Origin: Fidelibacterota bacterium
Lineage (GTDB): Bacteria; Pseudomonadota; Alphaproteobacteria; Rhodospirillales; Rhodospirillaceae
Assembly (NCBI GenBank): GCA_947473445.1
Contig: CANJEU010000048.1
Coordinates: forward strand, 1 to 9,962
Direction of reading: 5' to 3'
Length of the DNA stretch: 9,962 bases
The position numbers and the translations under genes are program-made. The notes under the pieces are model-generated. The model was not told the DNA's origin, did not search any database, and saw only the letters and a list, made by a program, of their open reading frames with translations. The first letter of the stretch is position 1; each line of letters begins with the position of its first letter. This document shows, one piece after another, positions 1 to 6,503 of this stretch.

Positions 1-610
1 CCTTGAGCCCCGTCGCCGCGAAGGGCGCCGACAGCGGCGTCGCAACCGTGCCGGGGTGCAGCGCGATGCAAGCCGCCTCGGGAGCGCGCCGCGCCAATTC
101 CACGGCCGCCGTCCGCACCAGCTGATTGAGCGCGGCTTTGGACGCGCGGTAGGCATACCAGCCGCCCAGCCGGTTATCGCCGATGCTCCCCACCCGCGCC
201 GACAGTGTCGCGAACACCGCTTTGCCCGCGCGGGGAAGGCGCGGCAGCACATGTTTCATGATTAGCGCGGGTCCAATCGCGTTCAGCGCGAACGCGCGGG
301 CAAGGGCGCCCGCATCGAGGTCCCGCCAGCTCTTCTCGGGCCGCTGCACGTCATCGTGCAGAAATCCCGTCGCATCGATCACCAGGCGAAGTTCACCTAA
401 CTCCGCCGCCGCCGCCGCCGCGCGTTCCAGGCTGGCCTCGTCCAGAAGGTCGATGGATGGCGATGTGCGCCGGCTGAATGGAACCACATGCGCGAAATGA
501 TGCGCGGCGTGCAGCGCGTCCACCAGCGCCGCGCCGATCCCGCCGCCCGCGCCGAACACCACCGCGACGCCGCCTTGCGCAAACGATCCAAGCCCCACGC
601 CCGCCGTCAT
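1..610 (-). CDS. C-factor-like short-chain dehydrogenase/reductase (SDR), 3' end cut by window edge
   Basis: Classical SDR fold, NAD(P)-dependent, probably cytoplasmic; the substrate cannot be read from sequence. Reading from the ATG at 610, the nucleotide-binding motif GAGGGIG lies at residues 20-26 (pattern GxxxGxG). N110, the catalytic serine region (S137) and the active-site YRASK (Y154, K158) follow in the right order and spacing. The segment LHPGTVATPL near the visible end is typical of the CsgA/C-factor-like SDR subgroup. About 203 residues are visible; the family is usually 220-250, so only a short tail is missing. It starts 26 bp after the DCC-family gene stop on the same strand, so the two are probably cotranscribed. 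The Shine-Dalgarno before 610 is weak, consistent with translation following from the upstream gene. The family call is firm; a specific role (dehydrogenase or signalling) is not supported. Confidence 0.88.
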   Translation of the reverse strand, partial: MTAGVGLGSFAQGGVAVVFGAGGGIGAALVDALHAAHHFAHVVPFSRRTSPSIDLLDEASLERAAAAAAELGELRLVIDATGFLHDDVQRPEKSWRDLDAGALARAFALNAIGPALIMKHVLPRLPRAGKAVFATLSARVGSIGDNRLGGWYAYRASKAALNQLVRTAAVELARRAPEAACIALHPGTVATPLSAPFAATGLK

Positions 611-636
611 CGCGCCGTCAGTTCCAGCGGGCGCGC

Positions 637-1035
637 TCACCCGCGCGTGCCGGCGCGAAGCTGCAGAACGCGCCCCGCAAGGCGCGACAGCAACGGCCGC
701 ACCGGAAGAAAAGCCCTATACCCCAACTCCAGAACCATCAGCACACCCGGCAGCGCCGCCGCGCGCGCCGCCCAGCGCCAGCGCGGCAGCCGCGACCAAA
801 CCTCCACAAACGCCGCCGCGCCCGAAAGCACGCGCCCATCGCTTGCGCGCACATGAAAGCGCGCCATGGCTTGTTGGGGGGTAACGCCTTCAGGCGGCGC
901 AGCGTGCGCCTCGGAAACGTCGATAAAGCACAGATCACCGGCGGCATCCGTGCGCCGATAATACCCAATCTCCGCCCGGCACAACGCGCACGAGCCATCG
1001 AAGAAGACGGTGGATTGAGGGGCCGGTTGCGCCAC
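637..1035 (-). CDS. DCC-family (DUF393) thiol-disulfide oxidoreductase-like protein
   Basis: A 132-residue protein with the family signature near its N-terminus: FFDGSCALC (residues 11-19), whose DGxCxLC pattern gives the DCC family its name and places two cysteines (C16, C19) in a CxxC arrangement. The rest fits DUF393: a predicted thioredoxin-like core, then a hydrophobic, Arg-rich C-terminal half (around residues 90-120) typical of this family. Members are predicted redox proteins, but no reaction is established for most of them. The start is GTG at 1035, chosen because AAGGA lies 7 bases upstream and the DCC motif needs this N-terminus. It is first in a two-gene minus-strand unit with the SDR 26 bp downstream. 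Length matches the family. It diverges from the MotB-like operon across a shared intergenic region. Confidence 0.88.
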   Translation of the reverse strand: MAQPAPQSTVFFDGSCALCRAEIGYYRRTDAAGDLCFIDVSEAHAAPPEGVTPQQAMARFHVRASDGRVLSGAAAFVEVWSRLPRWRWAARAAALPGVLMVLELGYRAFLPVRPLLSRLAGRVLQLRAGTRG

Positions 1036-1042
1036 GATTTCG

Positions 1043-1047
1043 TCCTT
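1043..1047 (-). promoter_or_regulatory. Ribosome binding site for the DCC-family gene
   Basis: AAGGA read on the minus strand, 7 bases before the GTG at 1035. It decides that non-ATG start. Confidence 0.65.
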
Positions 1048-1206
1048 TTTCTCGCACCAAAGCTTGCCGGCGCGCGAGCGTGACGAACGCCCGTCAGCTC
1101 TTGTTTATGGTGTGTAACTGTTCTACGTCCCGCGTCGCCGTGTGGATCACACCGCGCAGCGAAACCCCGCGCACGCGCGCCCGCCATATCCGGTTGTTAT
1201 CTCGTC

Positions 1207-1293
1207 ACCCTGGGCCGCTTGCCCCGCCGACTTGTCCGCCGAAGCCTTGGCGAAGGCGGAAGCTCCAAAGGAGCGAAGGCGGATCCCCAGGGT
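1207..1293. repeat. Compound palindromic intergenic repeat
   Basis: The outer arms ACCCTGGG (1207-1214) and CCCAGGGT (1286-1293) are perfect 8-base inverted repeats. Between them, TCCGCC (1235-1240) pairs with GGCGGA (1255-1260), GCTCC/GGAGC (1262-1266 and 1270-1274) forms a small hairpin with an AAA loop, and GCGAAGGCGGA occurs twice (1250-1260 and 1273-1283). The CCGCCGAAGCCTTGGCGAAGG core resembles short palindromic repeats scattered between genes in many alphaproteobacteria (from memory). The structure is seen directly; that it is multi-copy in this genome is inferred. Confidence 0.65.
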
Positions 1294-1659
1294 CCAGAGC
1301 CCCAGACACCGGCGGCCTGATATTCTCCTTTTCCTGCCCGGCTATGCGGTCCACAGGGGAATATTTTTGGCCATAATCCATTGTCCTAACTCAATAATAC
1401 AAGATTTTGCAGCATGCAGCATGGAAAACATTACAAGTCCCCGGCCCAGCCGCCCGTCTCCGGCCCCCTATGTTTTTGGAAATAGGCAATTTCTGCCGGG
1501 CTTAACCCGCCATTCACCTTTGGCTCCTAGGCTCCTGGAAACACGTGTCATTTTCGGCCGGAGGTGTCTCTTCGGCCGCGTGAGGTCCTTGGATTGAGCG
1601 GCGCCTATCCAAAAGCGCGGGAGACTCTCTACGAAGCGTACTCGGACTTGCCCGAGACG

Positions 1660-2316
1660 ATGAGCGAGGCTGCGCGCGCCGAAGGCAACCGCGACCGGGT
1701 CCTCATCACGCTGCTCGCGCTCAACTTCCTGCTCATGGCCTTCTTCGCGGTAATGACCGCCATCGCCGGCGAAACGCGCGCCACCATTGTCGCGCCCATC
1801 AGCGCGGCCACATCGTCCACTCCGAATTCACCCAGCGCCGAAGCCCAAGCGCGCATGCTTGAGGAAGAACGCCGCCGCGCGGTCGATCTGCTGCGCGCCT
1901 CGGTCGCCCAAGTCTTCGCGCCCGTCATCGCCGCCGAGGAAACCTGGCGCGTGCGCCGTGTCGAGCTCATCGGCAACGACCGCGTCAATATCGAAGTTCC
2001 GTTCGCGCTGTTCGCTAGCCCGCAATATGTCGCCGAGGGCGACGCCATTCTCGCCGGCATCGCCGGCGTGCTCGATCCCGGCCCCGGCGGCTATCGGGCC
2101 GAGCTTGCCTTGCGCGCCTCGCATGCCGAGACGGACGTTGCGCTCCTCGCCCAGCGCCTCATCGCGCACGGCCTCGCGCCCGCGGCGCTGTCGGTCGGCA
2201 TCTTGAAGCCGGTCGGCGGCCAGGCCAGCGGCGAAGCCATGCTGCGCTTCAGCTTCCTCCTGCTCGACGACGACGACGATATTGTGACCCGCTTGGCGTG
2301 GGGCATTGGCCGATGA
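1660..2316 (+). CDS. MotB/OmpA-like single-span membrane protein lacking the proton-binding Asp
   Basis: With the ATG at 1660 this is a 218-residue inner-membrane protein. It has a short polar N-terminus, one transmembrane helix (about residues 14-35) containing LMAFFAVM, closely like the MAFFLVM of E. coli MotB, a linker with a charged helix (about 66-80), and a periplasmic domain (about 98-203) with the strand-helix pattern of OmpA/MotB C-terminal domains. Aligned on MAFF, the place of MotB Asp32 is Ala20; Asn22 is the nearest polar residue, so the helix should not carry protons. The OmpA peptidoglycan-binding Asp is also absent (RASH at 152-155), though an Arg remains (R166). A run of five Asp (203-207) lies near the C-terminus. 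An in-frame GTG at 1564 and TTG at 1594 are alternative starts; I prefer 1660 because 10 of the 32 upstream codons end in A/T against 3 of the first 34 from 1660. It overlaps the next gene by 4 bases (ATGA). MotB-family membership is inferred and remote. Confidence 0.65.
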   Translation: MSEAARAEGNRDRVLITLLALNFLLMAFFAVMTAIAGETRATIVAPISAATSSTPNSPSAEAQARMLEEERRRAVDLLRASVAQVFAPVIAAEETWRVRRVELIGNDRVNIEVPFALFASPQYVAEGDAILAGIAGVLDPGPGGYRAELALRASHAETDVALLAQRLIAHGLAPAALSVGILKPVGGQASGEAMLRFSFLLLDDDDDIVTRLAWGIGR

Positions 2317-3155
2317 ACGCCTTGCCCCATCACCTCATCACGCTCACGCCCGCGCCGCTCGCGCCCTCGCTGCCCGCGCTCGGCGTGCGTCCCAATGCGC
2401 CCAAGGTCGAACGCTGCGCCGGTCCCACCCGGCTGTGGCTCATCACCATCGTCGATCTGATGACCATCCTGCTCACCTTCTTCGTGCTCATGTTCTCGAT
2501 GACCAAAATCGACATGGCGCGATTTATTCCCCTGGCGCGCTCCTACGGGGAAGCGTTCGGCGGCGGCCTGCCCGACCCGGCCGTGCCGCGCCTCCCAGAG
2601 GTGGCGGCTGTGCCGGGAGACAACCTCAGCTACCTCGAAGCGGTGCTGCGCCCGGCGTTCGCGAAACAGCCAAGCCTGGCCGATGTTCAGTTCCGCGCCA
2701 CCGCGCAATACATTATTCTGTCCTGGCCCTCGAACCTTGAAGGCCCGAGCAACCAGGGCGGCAAGGATCAGGGCAACGCGCTGTTCGACGCAGGCTCCAG
2801 CGGAATTTCCGAAGCCACGCGCCGGCGCGTTTTTGATTTGGGCGGTGTATTGAGCAATTTGCATAACCGCATAGCCATCGTGGGCCAGGCCGCTGTCGCG
2901 CCGGCGACCCTTTCGGCTGAAATCAACCCCGCGCAGGCCGGCGCCATCGAGGCTGACGCCTGGCGTCTCGCCATCGGCCGCGCCAATGCGCTCGCAGAAT
3001 CTCTTGCCGCCTCGGGCTACGACAAGGAAATCACGGTGCTTGGCCGCAACGCGCCCATCACCAGCGCCGATCAGATTCAAATCCTCATCATGCCCGAACG
3101 CCCCGCGTCATCATCAGAACGCCCCGCGTCATCATCAGAGCGTCCCGCGTCATGA
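2313..3155 (+). CDS. MotB-like stator protein with conserved channel Asp and divergent OmpA-like domain
   Basis: A 280-residue protein. A proline-rich cytoplasmic N-terminus (1-40) leads to a transmembrane helix (42-63) with IVDLMTILLTFFVLM. This aligns without gaps to the MotB helix around D-F-M-T-x-M-M-A-F-F, putting Asp48 at the place of E. coli MotB Asp32, the proton-binding residue of the stator channel. The periplasmic part (about 120-265) is OmpA-like: LFDAGSSGIS, IAIVGQAA (188-194), a helix with GRANAL (R223), and a final strand IQILIM. The GHTD Asp that helps bind peptidoglycan is replaced (GQAA, 191-194). The ATG at 2313 overlaps the TGA of the preceding gene (ATGA); an in-frame GTG at 2298 is less likely. 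The C-terminus is a tail of SSERPAS repeats made by a 21 bp tandem repeat. The MotB-type channel helix is the firm part; TolR/ExbD is a less likely alternative. No MotA partner is adjacent. Confidence 0.78.
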   Translation: MNALPHHLITLTPAPLAPSLPALGVRPNAPKVERCAGPTRLWLITIVDLMTILLTFFVLMFSMTKIDMARFIPLARSYGEAFGGGLPDPAVPRLPEVAAVPGDNLSYLEAVLRPAFAKQPSLADVQFRATAQYIILSWPSNLEGPSNQGGKDQGNALFDAGSSGISEATRRRVFDLGGVLSNLHNRIAIVGQAAVAPATLSAEINPAQAGAIEADAWRLAIGRANALAESLAASGYDKEITVLGRNAPITSADQIQILIMPERPASSSERPASSSERPAS

Positions 3156-3158
3156 TGA
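3096..3158 (+). repeat. Three 21 bp tandem repeats spanning a gene junction
   Basis: Units lie at 3096-3116, 3117-3137 and 3138-3158. The first two are identical; the third differs at a few bases. Each encodes ERPASSS in the MotB-like frame. In units 1 and 2 the end reads TCATCATCA; in unit 3 it reads TCATGATGA, which supplies both the stop codon of the MotB-like gene (TGA at 3153-3155) and the ATG (3152) of the next gene. Confidence 0.92.
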
Positions 3159-6100
3159 AACACATCGCGCTCGCGCTCACGCTGCTCACCGCCGCTCCCG
3201 CGTCCGCCGACGCCGTGCGCTTTGCCGCGCGCGAAGGGTACGGCCGCGTCGTGTTCGAGTGGGATGCTCCCGTGCGCTATGCGGCCGAGGTCGTGGCCGG
3301 CAACCTCGTCGTGCAGTTCGAACGTCCCTTCGATATGAATCCGCAATCGCTCGCGCTGCCGCTCGCGCCCTATGTCGGCACGCCGGTCATAAGCGCCGAC
3401 CGCCGCACCGCCACCTTCCCGTTGCGCCCCAGCGTCACCATGCGCACCTTCACCGTCGGCTCGGCCGTCGTGATTGATCTCGTCGGCCCGCCGCAGCAAG
3501 TCGCCGCCAAGCCCGCGGGCACCAAACCTGTCGCCACGCCCATTCCCGGCGGAACCGTCGGTGTGCGCACCGGCCAGCATCCCACCTATTTCCGCGTCGC
3601 CTTCGATTGGCCGACCCGTCCAGCCTATAAAGTTGAACGCCGCGGCGAGAATGTCGCCATCGTCTTCCAAGGCAGCGGCAGCATCAATATCGTCGCCCTC
3701 AATCAACGCCTTCCGGCCGCCAATCGCGGCGCCACCGTGTCCACCACCGGCGGTCAAACCACCGTCGTCATTCCGCACGCCGCCGCGCTCGCGGTGAACG
3801 ATCTGACCACGGGCAGCACCATCGCCATCGATCTCACCACCGCCCCCGCTCCGGCGCAAACGGCCGCCGCGCCCGCTCCGGCGCAAACGGCCGCCGCGCC
3901 CGCTTCGGCGCAAACAGCCGCTGCGAAGCCCGCGCCGCCCGCCGCCGGGACCAAACCCGAGCCGCAGATCGCTGCCAACGCCGCCAAACCCGCCGCGGCC
4001 AAGCCGGTTCCGCTGCAAGGTTCGCAAGCCGCCGCCGCCGCGCTTACCGGCACGAATGCCGCCACCTCCGAAGTCGATGCCGCCGGGCGCCGTGTCACGC
4101 GCGCCGCCGCCGGTGGCCGTGTCGATCCGCTCACCTCGCGTCCGGCCGAAGTCACGCTCACCATTCCCTGGGCCGAACCTTCCGCCGCCGCGGTGTTCCG
4201 CCGCGCCGAATTCCTCTGGGTAGTGTTCGACCGCTATCAGCAGGTCGATGTCGCCAAGCTCGCTAAGGAAGGCGCGCCCTATATCACCTTCGTCGAACAG
4301 CTTCCTTATCGTAACAACACCATCCTGCGCATGGTCACGCGCCCGGATATCAATCCCACCACGCGCCGCGACGGCCTGAATTGGGCGCTCGACTTCCGCG
4401 CCCTGCCGCTGCGTCCGACGCAGGCGATTGAAGTGAATGCGCAGCTTGACCGTCGGCAGGCCAATCTGTTCCTGCCCATCACCGAAGCCGGCCGCACGGT
4501 CGAGGTCGAAGATCCTGAAGTGGGCGATTATCTGCTCATCGTTCCGGTCATTCCGCTTAGCAACGGCGTCTACCCCGAACGCTCCTTCGCCGATGTCGAT
4601 CTGCCCGCGACCGCGCAGGGCGTGGTCGTCGTTCCCAAAAGCGATGGCGTGCGCGCGCAGGCCTCGCGTCTGGGCATCGACATCGATGTCGACGGCGGCA
4701 TGGCGCTCTCGCGCGATCTCCAGCAGGTCGCCGGCGCTCTTGGCGGCGACGACGATATGGTGCGCGTGCTGAACATCGCCGATTGGCAGATCGGCCGCGC
4801 CGAGGACTATGTGCGCAACAAACAAGCTCTTCAGTACGCCCTCGGCGACGAGCGGCCCGATATCCGCCAGCAGGCGCGCTTGCGCCTCGCGCGCTTCGAA
4901 TTCGTCAACGGCTTCTATCCCGAAGTGCTGGGCATCATGCGCGTGATGGCCGCCAACGACGAAGATGTCGAAAACACCGCCCAGTTCCGGGCGCTGCGCG
5001 GCGCGGCCACCTTCATGATGCACCGCTATCAAGGGGCCGCCGAGGACTTCAACCACTTCACCCTGGCCAATGAAGAAGACGCCCGCTTCTGGCTCGCCGC
5101 GTCGCGCTCGCAGGTCAGCGACCCCCAGGCGCAGGCCGAAACCATGATCCAGACCGGCTCGCTCATCCGCGCTTATCCGCGCCGCGTGAAAATCCCGCTC
5201 GCGCTCATGGGCGTGGAAGCCACTATTTCTGCCGGTGACGACTTCGGCGCGCAAGGCTTCCTCGACATGGTGCGCAAGGAAACGCCCGCCGTGAACGAAC
5301 TCGCCGCCATCGATTACATGGACGGCAAGCTCAACGAAAAAATCGGCGAACTGCAGGTCGCGATTCAGCAGTACCGCAAGGCCGAACAAAGCGCCTCGCT
5401 CATGTACAGCGTGCTCGGCGAACGCGCGCGGCTCGAGCTTGAACATAAGCTCGGCACCGTCACCACGGCGCAGTTGATCGAAGGACTTGAAAAGCTCAGG
5501 TACCGCTGGCGCGGCGATCACACCGAACTCGAGATGCTGCTGCGTCTTGCCGATCTTTATTCCGAGGAAAAAGACTTCGGCACGGCGCTGCGCACGCTCA
5601 AGATCACCACGGCCTATTTCTCAGGCGACAGCCGCGGCGATGAAGCGGCGGGGAAGATGACCGGCATCTTCGAGAAACTCTATCTCGAAAACGAAGCCGA
5701 CAAGCTGTCACCGGTCACCGCCATCGGCCTGTTCGAGGAATTCCGCTCGCTCGTGCCCGCCGGCGACAAGGGCGACGAGATGATCCGCAAGCTCGCCGAC
5801 CGTCTCGTCTCGGTCGATCTGCTCACCCAGGCCGCGCTGCTGCTCGAGCGTCAGGTCCAGTTCCGAGTCACGGGTGTTGATCGCGCCCGCATCGGCTCGC
5901 GTCTTGCGCTCATCTACCTGCTCGATGAACAGCCCCAGAAGGCGCTCGACATCCTGGCCGACACCTCGACCCCGGAAGCGGGCCGCGAACTCAACGCCCA
6001 GCGCCGCCGCCTCGAAGCGCGCGCGCTCACCGATCTCAACAAGGTCGATGAATCCGTCCTTCTGCTCGGCACCGATACAACGCCGGAAACCAAACAGCTT

Positions 6101-6469
6101 CGCGCCGAGATCTACTGGCGCGCGCAGCAGTGGGCCAATGCCGCCGCCGCGCTGTCCGAACTCGCGCCCGATCCCGAAGGCGTCTCGTCCTTGAGCGCGC
6201 AAAACGCCCGCATCGTGCTGGACTGGGCCACTGCGCTAACGCTCGCCGGTGATGAACGCACCCTCGTGCGCGTGCGCCAGCGCTACACCGTGCCCATGGC
6301 CACCACCCCGTTCCGCGAGGCCTTCTCCCTCATCACCACCCCGCGCGAACGCGGCGTCATGGACGTCGCCTCCGTCCGCGCTCAGATCGAACAGGCCGAA
6401 CAGTTCAAGTCCTTCATGATCGACTACAAAGACATGATCGGCGAGAAGCCGCTGAGTGCGATCAACTGA
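3152..6469 (+). CDS. Large periplasmic protein: AMIN-like beta modules, Ala/Pro linker, TPR solenoid
   Basis: A 1105-residue protein. A signal peptide (MMKHIALALTLL..., cleavage likely after APASA at about residue 19) sends it to the periplasm. Two AMIN-like beta modules follow (about 21-112 and 137-228; compare RVVFEWDAPVRY with RVAFDWPTRPAY). Next come a low-complexity Ala/Pro/Lys linker (about 229-330) with three PAPAQTAAA repeats, a third module around VFRRAEFLWVVFDRY (about 333-440), a further beta-rich stretch (to about 530), and a helical C-terminal half (about 540-1080) with TPR-like repeats, for example LRLADLYSEEKDFGTALRTL and RLALIYLLDEQPQKALDIL. AMIN domains bind cell-wall material in other proteins and TPR solenoids bind proteins, so I infer a periplasmic scaffold for the two MotB-like proteins. 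Its ATG overlaps the preceding stop by 4 bases (ATGA), implying coupled translation. No catalytic motif is visible. The architecture recalls the Campylobacter stator scaffold PflA (beta domain plus TPR), but homology is not shown. Confidence 0.8.
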   Translation: MMKHIALALTLLTAAPASADAVRFAAREGYGRVVFEWDAPVRYAAEVVAGNLVVQFERPFDMNPQSLALPLAPYVGTPVISADRRTATFPLRPSVTMRTFTVGSAVVIDLVGPPQQVAAKPAGTKPVATPIPGGTVGVRTGQHPTYFRVAFDWPTRPAYKVERRGENVAIVFQGSGSINIVALNQRLPAANRGATVSTTGGQTTVVIPHAAALAVNDLTTGSTIAIDLTTAPAPAQTAAAPAPAQTAAAPASAQTAAAKPAPPAAGTKPEPQIAANAAKPAAAKPVPLQGSQAAAAALTGTNAATSEVDAAGRRVTRAAAGGRVDPLTSRPAEVTLTIPWAEPSAAAVFRRAEFLWVVFDRYQQVDVAKLAKEGAPYITFVEQLPYRNNTILRMVTRPDINPTTRRDGLNWALDFRALPLRPTQAIEVNAQLDRRQANLFLPITEAGRTVEVEDPEVGDYLLIVPVIPLSNGVYPERSFADVDLPATAQGVVVVPKSDGVRAQASRLGIDIDVDGGMALSRDLQQVAGALGGDDDMVRVLNIADWQIGRAEDYVRNKQALQYALGDERPDIRQQARLRLARFEFVNGFYPEVLGIMRVMAANDEDVENTAQFRALRGAATFMMHRYQGAAEDFNHFTLANEEDARFWLAASRSQVSDPQAQAETMIQTGSLIRAYPRRVKIPLALMGVEATISAGDDFGAQGFLDMVRKETPAVNELAAIDYMDGKLNEKIGELQVAIQQYRKAEQSASLMYSVLGERARLELEHKLGTVTTAQLIEGLEKLRYRWRGDHTELEMLLRLADLYSEEKDFGTALRTLKITTAYFSGDSRGDEAAGKMTGIFEKLYLENEADKLSPVTAIGLFEEFRSLVPAGDKGDEMIRKLADRLVSVDLLTQAALLLERQVQFRVTGVDRARIGSRLALIYLLDEQPQKALDILADTSTPEAGRELNAQRRRLEARALTDLNKVDESVLLLGTDTTPETKQLRAEIYWRAQQWANAAAALSELAPDPEGVSSLSAQNARIVLDWATALTLAGDERTLVRVRQRYTVPMATTPFREAFSLITTPRERGVMDVASVRAQIEQAEQFKSFMIDYKDMIGEKPLSAIN
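3845..3925 (+). repeat. Three 27 bp tandem repeats in the linker of the TPR protein
   Basis: Units lie at 3845-3871, 3872-3898 and 3899-3925. Units 1 and 2 are identical and unit 3 has a few substitutions, one of which turns PAPAQTAAA into PASAQTAAA. They code for residues 232-258. In-frame units keep the reading frame, so copy number could change linker length without breaking the gene. Confidence 0.92.
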
Positions 6470-6472
6470 CCT

Positions 6473-6503
6473 TTTCCCCTCCCCCTGAAAGGGCGAGGGG
6501 AAA
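6473..6503. terminator. Bidirectional rho-independent-type terminator between convergent operons
   Basis: TTTCCCCT (6473-6480) and AGGGGAAA (6496-6503) form an 8 bp perfect stem. It is extended by C6481-G6495, a C/C mismatch and three more GC pairs, closing on a TGAAA loop (6486-6490). T residues flank the left arm and A residues the right arm. It begins 3 bases after the stop of the TPR gene (6467-6469) and ends directly at the stop of the receptor gene (6504-6506), so it can serve both strands. The U-tract is short. Confidence 0.75.

Larger units (their letters stand above)
1036..1659. other. Divergent intergenic region with no convincing gene
   Basis: This 624 bp stretch lies between the start of the minus-strand DCC gene and the preferred start of the first MotB-like gene. 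Open frames here have no recognisable protein content and run through the palindromic repeat at 1207-1293, so I do not call them genes. The part from about 1370 to 1440 is clearly richer in A+T than its surroundings and is the likeliest place for a plus-strand promoter, though I cannot fix -35/-10 boxes with confidence. Inside it is a short direct repeat (GCAGCAT twice, 1409-1422). I looked for a remnant of a motA gene upstream of the MotB-like pair and did not see one. Confidence 0.6.

Noticed and set aside
478..1083. 201-codon and other Arg-rich plus-strand frames over the SDR and DCC genes
   Set aside because: Arg/Pro/Ala-rich shadows of two genes with clear catalytic or signature motifs on the minus strand.
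1381..1408. Possible -35/-10 promoter (TTGTCC followed by an AT-rich stretch)
   Set aside because: Spacing and -10 match are poor for any pair I tried, so I report only the AT-rich region and not a promoter.
1142..1597. 151-codon open frame crossing the intergenic repeat
   Set aside because: It runs through the palindromic element and AT-rich stretch, has no recognisable protein pattern and no good ribosome binding site.
3077..5521. 814-codon open frame on the minus strand, rich in Gly, Arg and Asp
   Set aside because: It is a mirror of the TPR gene: codons ending in G/C on the plus strand suppress antisense stops. It has low-complexity composition, no recognisable domain, and the plus-strand protein has a signal peptide, repeats and coherent modules.
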